Source: a virus
Length of the DNA stretch: 42,369 nt
Direction: 5' to 3' (one strand)
Virus record (IMG/VR): IMGVR_UViG_3300044648_000374
Span: 1 to 42,369 of that record
The position numbers and the translations under genes were made by a program. Below the pieces are notes generated by a model. That model was not told the DNA's origin and made no database searches. It worked only from the letters and a program-made list of their open reading frames with translations. Below are positions 35,473 through 42,369 of the stretch, in pieces (position 1 is the stretch's first letter; the number at the start of each line of letters is the position of its first letter).

Positions 35473-36009
35473 ATGACTGACGACGACGACACCGCTGATC
35501 TCCTGAGCGAAATCATGGCCCGGAACGATCACAAGATCCAGGCCATGATGGCGGCTTCCGACGAACGCACGATCCCACTCCAGTGGGAGAGCCGCGAACG
35601 GGGTTGGGCAAACCAGATCCTGGTGGCACGCCGGGGCCGCGAGGTCTTCACCGTGTTCCAGGACAGCTACACTGAGTACTGGAACTGGTACCGCGGAGCC
35701 GAGGTCTACGACCCGTTCGACGAAGAGTCGTCCGTGGTCTACTGCGAGGAAGCGACCGCCGCCGGGGCGATCCGGGACTGCCAGCATGAGCTTTGGAGCG
35801 AGGGCCGGTTGCCGTTCTTCCTCCGGCAGGTCCGCCGCACCGTCGTCGATAACGCCGGAGGTGACTGGGCTCCCTACGAGGCTGCCCTCTGTCTGTGTCG
35901 GAGGGCCAGCACCGCGATGGCTCTGCTGGGTGACATTTCGTCAACGGCCCGTAAGATTATCGCCGTCCGGGACAGAGAAATAAAACGCCTGATGGATAAA
36001 GACGACTGA
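35473..36009 (+). CDS. Unknown acidic protein of the replication region
   Basis: A 178-residue protein, ATG 35473. The N-terminus is very acidic (MTDDDDTADLLSEIMARN). The middle is aromatic (SYTEYWNWYRGAEVYDPFDE), then EEATAAGAIRDCQHELWSEG, and the C-terminal ~70 residues are helical with three Cys (EAALCLCRRASTAMALLGDI) and a basic end (RDREIKRLMDKDD). No family recognised. It stands between the hairpin array and the terminator at 36109, and its ribosome-binding site is inside a hairpin. Confidence 0.65.
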   Translation: MTDDDDTADLLSEIMARNDHKIQAMMAASDERTIPLQWESRERGWANQILVARRGREVFTVFQDSYTEYWNWYRGAEVYDPFDEESSVVYCEEATAAGAIRDCQHELWSEGRLPFFLRQVRRTVVDNAGGDWAPYEAALCLCRRASTAMALLGDISSTARKIIAVRDREIKRLMDKDD

Positions 36010-36018
36010 TTTTAATTT

Positions 36019-36058
36019 GAACCACTCCGACTGATCTGCGACATTACAGTCGTGGTTC
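36019..36058 (+). other. Inverted repeat after the 35473 gene
   Basis: GAACCAC (36019-36025) pairs with GTGGTTC (36052-36058), with an inner GACT/AGTC pair (36029-36032, 36048-36051). It lies between the gene end and the strong terminator and has no clear function. Confidence 0.4.
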
Positions 36059-36108
36059 GCGTCCACAGCTTGCTCAAATCCTCTGGTTCTCCAAGACTTC
36101 GTCGTACA

Positions 36109-36152
36109 GGCCCCGCCGGTTTCGTCCCCGGCGGGGCCATTTTTATTTTGGC
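36109..36152 (+). terminator. Strong rho-independent terminator before the SF3 helicase
   Basis: Eleven-base-pair perfect stem (GGCCCCGCCGG 36109-36119 with CCGGCGGGGCC 36128-36138), 8-base loop, followed by ATTTTTATTTTGG. It separates 29.9-36.0 kb from the helicase-polymerase unit, so the latter should have its own promoter in 36150-36280, where I see no clear one. Confidence 0.92.
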
Positions 36153-36287
36153 CTCCCGGATTTCATTTCGGCATGATCCGGCTGTACGACGGAATTGTCC
36201 GTTGTCGGACGAAGACACCCCAGCACTGACCTGACGGGCGGAAATCATTACTTTCGCCGACGGCCGTGCTGTGTCTGAGGAGAACAG

Positions 36288-37847
36288 ATGGCAACAAAGA
36301 TTAAACTCGAAACCGTTGTGAAGAAGGTTGAGGCCGCCTATGGCCGCCCTTCCCTGCTGCGTGAAGCCCTGACGGCGGCCCGTCGGAGCGGCTACACCCT
36401 TCATGACATCATCGAAAACGCCACCGGCCGAACCGGTAACTGGCTCCGCGAAGACGAGGAAGCCGCGGCCCTGGTTGAGGCGGTCTTCGATGGCGGCGAT
36501 CCCGCCGAGGATGGCGAGTCCGAGGAAGCCCGGCTCCGGAGATGGGCCGGTGACGTGCTCGACCACCGGGCCAAGCTGATCCTGCACCAGGGGGCCTACT
36601 ACGCGGCCCTGGTCGCCGACAGCGACCGCAAGATCCTGTCGAAGCCGCTGCCCATGCAGGAAGCGATGCCGATCCTCCAGGCCCACGCGTGCCAGCACGT
36701 GCTGGCCGCTACCGGCGATACCGTAGACCCTGGTCTGGCCCGCAAGCTGCTGGACTACTGGCGGTACTATGCCGAGCCGATTGACTGGCCCGAGGCCATG
36801 GCGTTGCCGACCGAGGACATCTGGTGCCTGCACCGCCCGGCCTACGAGGCTGACGACAGCGTCGAGATGCCGACGTGGCGGAAGGTTCTGGACCGCATGA
36901 TTGACCCCGCGGCCTTCGCGGCGTGGTGGTTCGGGATCTACTCGAAGCAGTACCGGGGTCGGCAGACGCTCTGGCTCTACGGCCCGAACGGTGAAGACGG
37001 CAAGAGCACGATCATCTCCCTGCTGGCCCGCGAACTGTTCGGCCCCGCCCACGAGGCGATCAGCAACAGCAGCTTCGGCGGCTCGGGCGGCAACCGGTTC
37101 ATCTACGCCCCGTTCGAGCACGCCCGCGTGGTCACCTATGCCGACGCCAACAACACGCACGTGCTGAAGAAGGAGGAGTTCAAGATGATCTCCAGCGGCG
37201 GTCGGGATCACGTCCAGATCGAACGCAAGGGCGTCATGCCCTACACCAGTACCCTGTCGGCGTCGATGGTGGTCGGCTCGAACCACAAGCCGGATCTGTT
37301 GAAGGCCAACCACAGCCTGTCCCGCCTGCTCTTCATCGAGATCGCCCCGATGGACGGCCCGAAGGACCCCGAGGTGGATGCCAAGCTGATCGCCGAGTTG
37401 CCCGGTTTCCTCGCCTATGCCGCGGCCTCCTATGCCGAGCGGTGCCAGGACAATTACCGGGTCACGCAGAACGAGGCTTCCGAGGCGGCGGTCGTCGAGA
37501 TCACGCTTGAAGGCGACGAGCAGTACGCGATCCTGGCCGAGAAGCACTTCGATTTTCACCCGGATCTGGAGATCGCCGCCGCGGAGTTCCACGACATCGT
37601 GACGCGGAAATGCCAGTTGAGCGGCTACCCGCTCAAGGATTTCAGGCTCTACCTGAGCGACGAGTACGGTGTCCGGTACCGGGTCGGCAAGGGCAAGGGA
37701 GCGACCCGCCGCTACTTCGGCGTCGGCAAGCGGGGTTCCCTGGCCCGCATGGGCGGCGGTGCTGAACCGGCCCTGGCCGGCCGGCAGTCCAACCCGGACG
37801 AGGAACTGAAGGTTCTGGTGCCGGCCGGTGAAGAGGAGCACTTCTGA
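36288..37847 (+). CDS. Superfamily 3 replicative helicase (D5/P4-like)
   Basis: A 519-residue protein. The SF3 ATPase core starts at about residue 205 with a D5_N-like lead-in (VLDRMIDPAAFAAWWFGIYS), then Walker A GPNGEDGKST (about 232-241), Walker B region ARVVTYADANN (about 278-288), and a motif C-like TLSASMVVGSNHKPDL (about 322-338), followed by SLSRLLFIEIAP with the arginine finger. The N-terminal ~200 residues lack recognisable primase motifs, unlike many D5/P4-type proteins, so priming must come from elsewhere. The start has GAGG 8 bases upstream. The stop overlaps the polymerase start (TGATG), so helicase and polymerase are made together. Confidence 0.88.
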   Translation: MATKIKLETVVKKVEAAYGRPSLLREALTAARRSGYTLHDIIENATGRTGNWLREDEEAAALVEAVFDGGDPAEDGESEEARLRRWAGDVLDHRAKLILHQGAYYAALVADSDRKILSKPLPMQEAMPILQAHACQHVLAATGDTVDPGLARKLLDYWRYYAEPIDWPEAMALPTEDIWCLHRPAYEADDSVEMPTWRKVLDRMIDPAAFAAWWFGIYSKQYRGRQTLWLYGPNGEDGKSTIISLLARELFGPAHEAISNSSFGGSGGNRFIYAPFEHARVVTYADANNTHVLKKEEFKMISSGGRDHVQIERKGVMPYTSTLSASMVVGSNHKPDLLKANHSLSRLLFIEIAPMDGPKDPEVDAKLIAELPGFLAYAAASYAERCQDNYRVTQNEASEAAVVEITLEGDEQYAILAEKHFDFHPDLEIAAAEFHDIVTRKCQLSGYPLKDFRLYLSDEYGVRYRVGKGKGATRRYFGVGKRGSLARMGGGAEPALAGRQSNPDEELKVLVPAGEEEHF

Positions 37848-39730
37848 TGCACAGGATTTATTTCGATTTTGAATACCGCCGGGACGGTGCCGAGATCATC
37901 CTCGGAGCCTTCCTGCCGACCCGCACCGGTGAACCGGTCCTGATCGATTTCCGGAACGGGGAGGGTCGCGATGAACTCGCGGCCCTGGTGGCCCGGTACC
38001 GCGGCGACGCCTGGGTGGCCCACTACGCGTGGGCCGATTTGGGCTGCCTGTGGGATCTCGGCATCGACCTCTCGGGCCTGCCCACCATCTGTACCTGGAC
38101 CGAAGCCAAGATGATCGGCATGTCGCACCCCGACACCGCCGGCACGCTCTACCGGCAGAAGTTCGGCCTGCTCGACGCCTGCACGGCGTGGGATGTTGCC
38201 GATCCGCTCGACCCGGCGGAGAAGGAGGCGTGCCGCGACCTGATCCTCAATCAGGAGACCTGGGACGCCGACGAGTGGGCCAGGATCGAACGCTACTGCC
38301 TGTCCGACGTGTGGCTCTGCCGCTCCCTGCTGATGCAGCTTCACCGCGTCCTAGACAGCACGCTGGAAGGGCTGGTCAGCGTCACGGCCGATATGCTGAA
38401 GCGGGGCGAGTATGTCAGGGACAGCCTCGTGATCCACAAGCGGTCGAGCGGCTTCCCGGTCGATACCTCGTTGATGGACGACATCTATGACAACCGGGTG
38501 CCGGTCTGCACCGGTCTGGCCCAGGCGGTCAACGAGCACTACGGGGCGGACCTGTACGAGATCCCGAAGCCGAACCGGAAGACCGGCTTGGCCCGGCCGC
38601 CGGTCGCCAAGACGACGGCGACTGAGGCCCTGGTGCGATCCCTGGGGCTCGACGACGGCTGGCCCATGACCGACACGGGCAAGCTCAAGATGGACTCGGA
38701 TACGCTGGACGAGATGGTTTCCCGGCACCCGGTGCTCCGGAACCTCCGGGAAACCCGTGACAGCATCCGGGCGATGTCGAGCACCGACCTGCGGGACCTC
38801 CTGACGGATGGCTGGATCAAGGCCCCGCCGAACCCGTGGCACACCGTGACGGGCCGGAACGGTCCTAAGCCGCGGGAAGGATTCCTACTGAACCTGATGC
38901 CCTGGCAACGCAGCATGGTCAGGCCGAAGCCCGGCTGGGTTCTGGTCGGAGCCGACTGGTCGCAGCAGGAGATCGCCATCGCGGCGTCCCTGTCGGGTGA
39001 TGAAGCCCTGCTGGCCTCCTACCTGTCCGGCGATACCTACCTCGCCATGGCAAAGCGGGCCGGTGCGGTGCCGCCTGATGCCACCAAGAAGTCGCACCCG
39101 GTCGAGCGGCAAGCCTACAAGGCGGTTCAGCTTGGGATCTCCTATGGCAAGGGCATCCGGTCGCTCGGCAACGACATCTTCCTTGACCTTGGGGGCCGCA
39201 CCGGCAAGCCGATCCTGTCGCCGGAGGAGGCGTTGGACAAGGCCGATGCGATCTACCATTGGCACCGGGACGAGTACGATACCTTCTGGTCGTGGATCGA
39301 TGACGGGATCTCGGACGCGTCCGCGGCCGGCTACTGGCGGATGACCGACGGCTGGATGCGGTTCATCGACGCCGATGTGAGGTATACCCAGTTGCTCAAT
39401 TTCCCGATCCAGTCCGGCGGTGCCCGGATGCTCCGGGCGGCGGTCAGGCGGATCGCCGACACCCCGCTCGACATGGCGTGCAGCCACCATGACGCCATCT
39501 ACATCTCTTGCCGGGAGGAAGACGCCGAAGCCCATACCGTCCTGCTGTTGGCGGCGATGAACGAGGCGGCGGCCGAGGTGGTGGGTCAAAACGTCCCGAT
39601 CACCGTCGATGCCAAGGTGTACGATCACCAGGGCGGCTACTGGGACGACCGTGGCACCGTGATGCATGCCCGAGTGATGGCCGAGATCGCCAAAGCCAAG
39701 GCGTTGAAGTCTCATTTAGGTCACAAATAG
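37847..39730 (+). CDS. Family A DNA polymerase with 3'-5' exonuclease domain
   Basis: A 627-residue replicative polymerase. The DEDD exonuclease is at the N-terminus: YFDFEY (residues 5-10, D and E), AWADLGCLWDL (about 62-72, D) and YCLSDVWL (about 151-158, D). The polymerase motifs are A, VLVGADWSQQEIAIA (about 364-378, catalytic Asp and Glu); B, ERQAYKAVQLGISYGKG (about 419-435); and C, CSHHDAIYI (about 544-552), where the usual His-Asp-Glu is His-Asp-Ala. The catalytic Asp of motif C is intact. Length and layout fit small phage PolA enzymes without the 5'-3' exonuclease. The ATG overlaps the helicase stop. A possible origin region follows the stop. Confidence 0.93.
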   Translation: MHRIYFDFEYRRDGAEIILGAFLPTRTGEPVLIDFRNGEGRDELAALVARYRGDAWVAHYAWADLGCLWDLGIDLSGLPTICTWTEAKMIGMSHPDTAGTLYRQKFGLLDACTAWDVADPLDPAEKEACRDLILNQETWDADEWARIERYCLSDVWLCRSLLMQLHRVLDSTLEGLVSVTADMLKRGEYVRDSLVIHKRSSGFPVDTSLMDDIYDNRVPVCTGLAQAVNEHYGADLYEIPKPNRKTGLARPPVAKTTATEALVRSLGLDDGWPMTDTGKLKMDSDTLDEMVSRHPVLRNLRETRDSIRAMSSTDLRDLLTDGWIKAPPNPWHTVTGRNGPKPREGFLLNLMPWQRSMVRPKPGWVLVGADWSQQEIAIAASLSGDEALLASYLSGDTYLAMAKRAGAVPPDATKKSHPVERQAYKAVQLGISYGKGIRSLGNDIFLDLGGRTGKPILSPEEALDKADAIYHWHRDEYDTFWSWIDDGISDASAAGYWRMTDGWMRFIDADVRYTQLLNFPIQSGGARMLRAAVRRIADTPLDMACSHHDAIYISCREEDAEAHTVLLLAAMNEAAAEVVGQNVPITVDAKVYDHQGGYWDDRGTVMHARVMAEIAKAKALKSHLGHK

Positions 39731-39748
39731 GTCAGCAATGCTGTCCTT

Positions 39749-39868
39749 GGACGACACCCACTACAGGGGACGACACCCCCCCTATTACTTAAACTAAGAT
39801 AGGTATGTGTATGTTGTGGTGACGCCGGGAGTTGAGGGGGGTGGTGTCCCTGTCGTCCCCTGTCGTCT
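39749..39868. other. Candidate replication origin: iteron-like inverted repeats around an AT-rich core
   Basis: Rightward GGACGACACCC at 39749 and GGGGACGACACCCCCC at 39767 face leftward copies in 39836-39868 (GGGGGGTGGTGTCCC, then TGTCGTCCCCTGTCGTC). Between them lies an AT-rich stretch (39783-39820, with TTACTTAAACTAAGATAGG). The arms could also form an imperfect ~20-bp stem. The 266-bp gap between the polymerase and ssDNA-binding protein genes has no other gene. Origin function is inferred from layout. Confidence 0.4.
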
Positions 39869-39996
39869 CGGGTGAGAAAACTGAAAAAAGGACGGTCTGG
39901 AATTTTGATCTTCCGGGGGCCAAGCGGATAAATTCATTTCAGACGCCGAATTGAGCAATGGGCTCGCACCGGTGCAATGATGGAAAGAACAGAATT

Positions 39997-40644
39997 ATGG
40001 GTAAGCCCACCGTAACTGAACTGAATGCCTTCCTGTCCAAGGTTCGTCCCCAGGGCATCCTGAAGTTCCCGCGTCTGACCAACGCTTTCGACGGTCACAA
40101 GTTCTCCGACGGCAAGTTCACGGCCCAGATTAACCTGCCCAAGGGTGATGCCGAGGTCGAGTCTTTCGTCGCTCAGGTCAATGGTTACCAGAAAGCCATC
40201 GGCGGTGCCGAGGCGGTGATCAAGGATGGCGACAGCTTGAACCGCAAGGGCGTCAAGCCGGCACCGGGTCACTATGTCGTCAACCTCAAGGCCGGTGCCC
40301 AGTCCAAGGTCGGCTACTACGACGCCGGCAAGAACCGCATCTCCCCGGAAGAGTTCGAAGACGGCGACACCGTGCGGGTCAAGGTCAACGCCTTCGACTA
40401 CACCCAGTCGCTCGGCCGTCCCGGCGTCAGCCTTTGGATGAATGGCTTCCAGCTTATCGCCAAGACCGAAGCCGACTTCGACGCCGTTGAAGGCGGCTAC
40501 GTCGCTCCGGTGGCTCCCGTGGTGGCTCCGGCGGCCAACGAGGATGACTTCTCCTCTGCCCCGCTGACCAGCGTCTACCCGGAAGGCCAGGACGCCACGA
40601 CGATCCTGCGTTCGATCCGTGAGCGTTCCGCCGCTCAGGGCTGA
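39997..40644 (+). CDS. Single-stranded DNA-binding protein (DUF2815/gp2.5-like)
   Basis: A 215-residue protein. The N-terminus (GILKFPRLTNAFDGHKFSDG, then KFTAQINLPKGD, about residues 20-51) fits DUF2815-type phage ssDNA-binding proteins: a strand, a LTNAF-like turn and a second strand that start the OB-fold. Later landmarks are GHYVVNLKAGAQSKVGYYDA and GDTVRVKVNAFDY. The C-terminus has Ala/Pro/Val-rich repeats (VAPVAPVVAPAANEDDF) with acidic residues, like the flexible tail that contacts partners in gp2.5. ATG 39997 has only a weak GGAAAG ribosome-binding site; an upstream in-frame start (39958) would add 13 residues. Codon use is strongly biased, as in an abundant protein. Confidence 0.8.
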   Translation: MGKPTVTELNAFLSKVRPQGILKFPRLTNAFDGHKFSDGKFTAQINLPKGDAEVESFVAQVNGYQKAIGGAEAVIKDGDSLNRKGVKPAPGHYVVNLKAGAQSKVGYYDAGKNRISPEEFEDGDTVRVKVNAFDYTQSLGRPGVSLWMNGFQLIAKTEADFDAVEGGYVAPVAPVVAPAANEDDFSSAPLTSVYPEGQDATTILRSIRERSAAQG

Positions 40645-40652
40645 TCCTGAAG

Positions 40653-40674
40653 ATGGGCGCCGACCGGCGCCCAT
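40653..40674 (+). terminator. Hairpin after the ssDNA-binding protein gene
   Basis: Nine-base-pair perfect stem ATGGGCGCC/GGCGCCCAT with loop GACC, 8 bases after the stop. The following CCCTCCC is not a T-tract, so it is a stable 3' structure rather than a classical terminator. Confidence 0.55.
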
Positions 40675-40700
40675 CCCTCCCGACAGGTCAGGACGACCCC

Positions 40701-41234
40701 ATGACGAAGATCAGACAGATCGCCTTCCGGCAGTGCTGGCCGGAGGTCCTCCGCGTGATCAAGCGGCCCGACATCCAGGCGATCCTGGCTGAAGGGCTGG
40801 CGGACTACGCGGAGCAGTATCCCGGCGTGGCCGCCTATGCCAAGCCGACCCAGCCTTGGACCTACTGCCACGGCGACCATTGGGAGTTCAACCCGCGGCC
40901 CCGGAAGGACACGCCGGAGTGGTTCATGGCCTATGGCCTGTGCCACTGGCTCTGCGACTGGCAGGCCGCCATCGGCCAGATCCTGATGCCCGAGTTGGAG
41001 TGGGATGCCGTCCGCGGCCCCCACCACAGCACGGCCGTCGGGTTCGCCCCCTACTCGGATTTCGAGATCCCGGTGGTGGTGCTCGACATCCTGCGGGAGA
41101 CGGAGAACCCGGCCGATACCCTGGCGGATGCCCGGCGGAAGCGGCAACGGGAGAGAAAGATATTGCCCCAGGGGAAAAAGCCGTGGGTCAAGCTGGCTCT
41201 CCAGCCCGATCCCGACCCCGAACCCGTCGGCTAA
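40701..41234 (+). CDS. Unknown protein
   Basis: A 177-residue protein from ATG 40701, with AGGACGA upstream; an in-frame start at 40653 lies inside the hairpin. It contains IRQIAFRQCWPEVLRVIKRP, then WEFNPRPRKDTPEWFMAYGL, CHWLCDWQAAIGQILMPELE and a later PVVVLDILRETENPADTLAD, with an Arg-rich C-terminal segment (ARRKRQRERK). Many Trp, Cys and His residues sit in the middle, which could bind a metal, but no known motif is evident. The TAA stop is the first half of a TAAATA element at 41232. Confidence 0.6.
   Translation: MTKIRQIAFRQCWPEVLRVIKRPDIQAILAEGLADYAEQYPGVAAYAKPTQPWTYCHGDHWEFNPRPRKDTPEWFMAYGLCHWLCDWQAAIGQILMPELEWDAVRGPHHSTAVGFAPYSDFEIPVVVLDILRETENPADTLADARRKRQRERKILPQGKKPWVKLALQPDPDPEPVG
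41166..41174. promoter_or_regulatory. CCCCAGGGG palindrome in the 40701 gene
   Basis: Core flanked by tattg and aaaaag, 58 bases before the TAAATA element at 41232. This is the third association of palindrome and TAAATA, after 3910/4018 and 24979/24988. Confidence 0.4.
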
Positions 41235-41237
41235 ATA
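41232..41237 (+). promoter_or_regulatory. TAAATA element where the motif reappears after the replication region
   Basis: CGGCTAAATATCC overlaps the stop of the 40701 gene; a CCGAC/GTCGG dyad (41212-41230 region) precedes it by one base. It is the first copy after the 15.4-kb gap and would drive the HNH/terminase unit. Confidence 0.6.
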
Positions 41238-41325
41238 TCCGGGCGAGAGGCCGGCTTGAGTGATCGGCCGGGTGGGTGATTCCTTCCCATGGTGTCCTCT
41301 CGCTCCCCCTTTCCCGGAGGCCGGT

Positions 41326-41511
41326 ATGGATGACTTCGACCACGATTGCGAAGATCGGGATCTCCATTGCCCGCCCCCGGTTCTCTCCTGCACCTGCCCG
41401 TGCCACCGCCTGAAGCCCACCGTGGCCGAGGTTTGTGCCGGGTACGTCATGCTTTTCGGGTTCACGGCCCTGATGGTCTGGATACTCCATACCCTGGCCT
41501 GCACCCATTAA
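41326..41511 (+). CDS. Small Cys-rich single-span membrane protein
   Basis: A 61-residue protein with GGAGG before ATG 41326. The acidic, Cys/His-rich N-terminus (MDDFDHDCEDRDLHCPPPVL, then SCTCPCHRL) could bind a metal. One membrane segment follows (about residues 35-55: EVCAGYVMLFGFTALMVWIL) and a short tail HTLACTH. No family recognised. An in-frame start at 41260 would add 22 residues but lacks a ribosome-binding site. Confidence 0.55.
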   Translation: MDDFDHDCEDRDLHCPPPVLSCTCPCHRLKPTVAEVCAGYVMLFGFTALMVWILHTLACTH

Positions 41512-41525
41512 CCGGATTTCAGTTA

Positions 41526-41861
41526 ATGCCACCCAGCGACGACGAAACCAGCTTCGAGCTACCCCGGTTCAGCGAGATCATGGCCGAACTGGATGACCGG
41601 GGCTGGACCCCCGATCAGGTGAGGGAGCACGTGGCGGATCTCATCGACGCCGCGGTGGATGACCTGTGGCAGCTATCGGTGCTGCTCTATGGGCCTGACT
41701 TCGTGGATGCCGTCTATGAGATGTCTCTGTCCCTGGCCGGCTTCATCGGTGAGCGGGCCTGCCTGACCAAGAAGGAACGCAAGGCGGTAGCCAAGGCCAT
41801 CGATGCCCAGGCTTACCAAGCCGGCATGGTGGTGGCGTACCAGGAATGGGGGCACTGCTGA
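41526..41861 (+). CDS. Unknown protein upstream of the HNH gene
   Basis: A 111-residue, mostly helical acidic protein: SFELPRFSEIMAELDDRGWT, then PDQVREHVADLIDAAVDDLW, then VYEMSLSLAGFIGERACLTK, then a basic stretch KKERKAVAKAIDAQAYQAGM. ATG 41526 lacks a clear ribosome-binding site; the earlier part of the open frame overlaps the previous gene. The stop overlaps the HNH start (TGATG). Its place before the HNH nuclease suggests a packaging-related role, which is inference. Confidence 0.6.
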   Translation: MPPSDDETSFELPRFSEIMAELDDRGWTPDQVREHVADLIDAAVDDLWQLSVLLYGPDFVDAVYEMSLSLAGFIGERACLTKKERKAVAKAIDAQAYQAGMVVAYQEWGHC

Positions 41862-42244
41862 TGGTCTCGACGTACTGGCTCGAACAGGAACGGAAGCGTC
41901 GGGCAGCCGAGGCGGACCGGAAGCGGGGCAGCAGTACGTCACGCGGCTACGACGCGGACTGGCGGAAACTCCGGCTGGTCGTCCTGAGCGAGGAGCCGCT
42001 CTGTCGGTTCTGCGGTGACCAGGGGAGGATCGTCCCGGCCGAGGTGGTTGACCACATCCGCCCGATCAGCGAGGCCCCGGAGCTACGGCTTGAGCGGGAC
42101 AACTTGAGGTCGTTGTGTGCTCGCTGCCACAATTCTCACACGGCCACCGAACAGGGCTTCGCCAAGGGGAAGAAGAAGCATGCCATCGGACCAGACGGGC
42201 TGCCGACCGACCCGTCGCACCCGTGGTTCACGCCGAAAAGCTAA
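41861..42244 (+). CDS. HNH endonuclease (packaging-associated)
   Basis: A 127-residue HNH nuclease, coupled to the preceding gene. The domain runs from about residue 33 to 95: LCRFCGDQGRIV (first CxxC), AEVVDHIRPISEAP (DH of the HNH active site), DNLRSLCARCHNSHTATEQG (second CxxC and the final His/Asn). In HK97-type phages a free-standing HNH protein next to the terminase genes is needed for efficient cos/terminase cleavage and DNA packaging; the position here, just before the presumed small terminase, fits. The TAA stop forms the first half of a TAAATA element. Confidence 0.93.
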   Translation: MVSTYWLEQERKRRAAEADRKRGSSTSRGYDADWRKLRLVVLSEEPLCRFCGDQGRIVPAEVVDHIRPISEAPELRLERDNLRSLCARCHNSHTATEQGFAKGKKKHAIGPDGLPTDPSHPWFTPKS

Positions 42245-42247
42245 ATA
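42242..42247 (+). promoter_or_regulatory. TAAATA element before the presumed small terminase
   Basis: AGCTAAATAGG overlaps the HNH stop codon and lies 61 bases before ATG 42309. A GGAG ribosome-binding site and a small CTACC/GGTAG dyad lie in between. Confidence 0.55.
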
Positions 42248-42308
42248 GGTCTGAGGGTACCTCGGCCTCGTCGCCTCCCCTACCCCCTTGGTGGTAGGAG
42301 TACCTCCG

Positions 42309-42369
42309 ATGACCCACGTTCCTACCCCCGAGGGGGCGGTTCATATCCCTAACGTGGTAGTTGGAGAAC
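42309..42369 (+). CDS. Start of a gene cut by the window end, probably small terminase
   Basis: Only about 20 codons are visible (MTHVPTPEGAVHIPNVVV...). TAGGAG lies about 10 bases upstream of ATG 42309. The call as small terminase rests only on position: HNH, then small terminase, then large terminase is the usual order, and the window begins inside the large terminase. The residues themselves do not identify it. Confidence 0.4.
   Translation, partial: MTHVPTPEGAVHIPNVVVGE

Noticed and set aside
36052-36234. A 60-codon frame across the terminator at 36109
   Set aside because: It spans a strong intrinsic terminator and has no ribosome-binding site.
39928-39933. TAAATT at 39928 and 13771 as further late elements
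   Set aside because: They break the last base of the hexamer; the 39.9-kb one is in the replication region and the 13.8-kb one is mid-gene.
1-42369. Temperate lifestyle
   Set aside because: No integrase, excisionase, attachment site or paired repressor/Cro divergence could be identified; the single XRE gene is not enough evidence.

Overview
The window is most of a tailed-phage genome with a long, non-contractile (siphovirus-type) tail. It opens inside the large terminase gene and closes just after an HNH endonuclease gene, in the first codons of what is probably the small terminase. The two ends could therefore be neighbours on a circular or terminally redundant map, with the rest of the terminase genes missing. 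The DNA is GC-rich with G/C-rich third codon positions. The tail module follows the order seen in lambda-like tails and in the alphaproteobacterial gene transfer agent (GTA_gp10-type chaperone, second small chaperone, tape measure, three small tip proteins with a Cys peptidase-like one, giant tip protein). An alphaproteobacterial host is the best guess, but this is inference. No integrase, excisionase or clear lysogeny repressor is present, and no recognisable endolysin.

Layout. 1-3.9 kb: terminase, portal, prohead protease and HK97-type major capsid protein, closed by a strong terminator. 4.0-9.6 kb: two small proteins and two large fibre proteins (a collagen-like one and one with YadA-like head repeats) placed unusually between the capsid gene and the connectors, so they may decorate the capsid. 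9.7-12.7 kb: head-tail connectors, tail terminator, tail tube and tail chaperones. 12.8-24.7 kb: tape measure, tail tip and tip fibres. 24.6-27.2 kb: small membrane proteins, a zinc-ribbon protein, an XRE-type regulator and small unknowns. 27.4-29.7 kb: a leftward block of five unknown genes. 29.9-40.6 kb: the rightward replication module (ribbon-helix-helix/SNF2 helicase fusion, DnaT-like replisome organiser, SF3 helicase, family A DNA polymerase, ssDNA-binding protein). 40.7-42.4 kb: small genes, HNH nuclease, start of the packaging genes.

The non-coding signals are the most interesting part. (1) A TAAATA element occurs 13 times on the + strand. I saw none on the - strand and none between 25.8 and 41.2 kb, so it is confined to the structural/packaging transcription unit. 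This looks like a phage late promoter. At five genes it lies 4-5 bases before the ATG with no Shine-Dalgarno sequence, which suggests leaderless late mRNAs. (2) A palindrome, aaTTCCCC(A/T)GGGGAAtt, recurs about eight times, including in the divergent control region at 29.8 kb. (3) A 414-bp array of seven hairpin repeats at 35004-35417 resembles a CRISPR array: hairpin, then an 8-base tag close to TACGATGA, then unique spacers of 29-36 bases. Its stems vary with compensating changes and no cas genes are visible. (4) Two other intergenic regions (27257-27398 and 32848-33106) hold dense series of hairpins.
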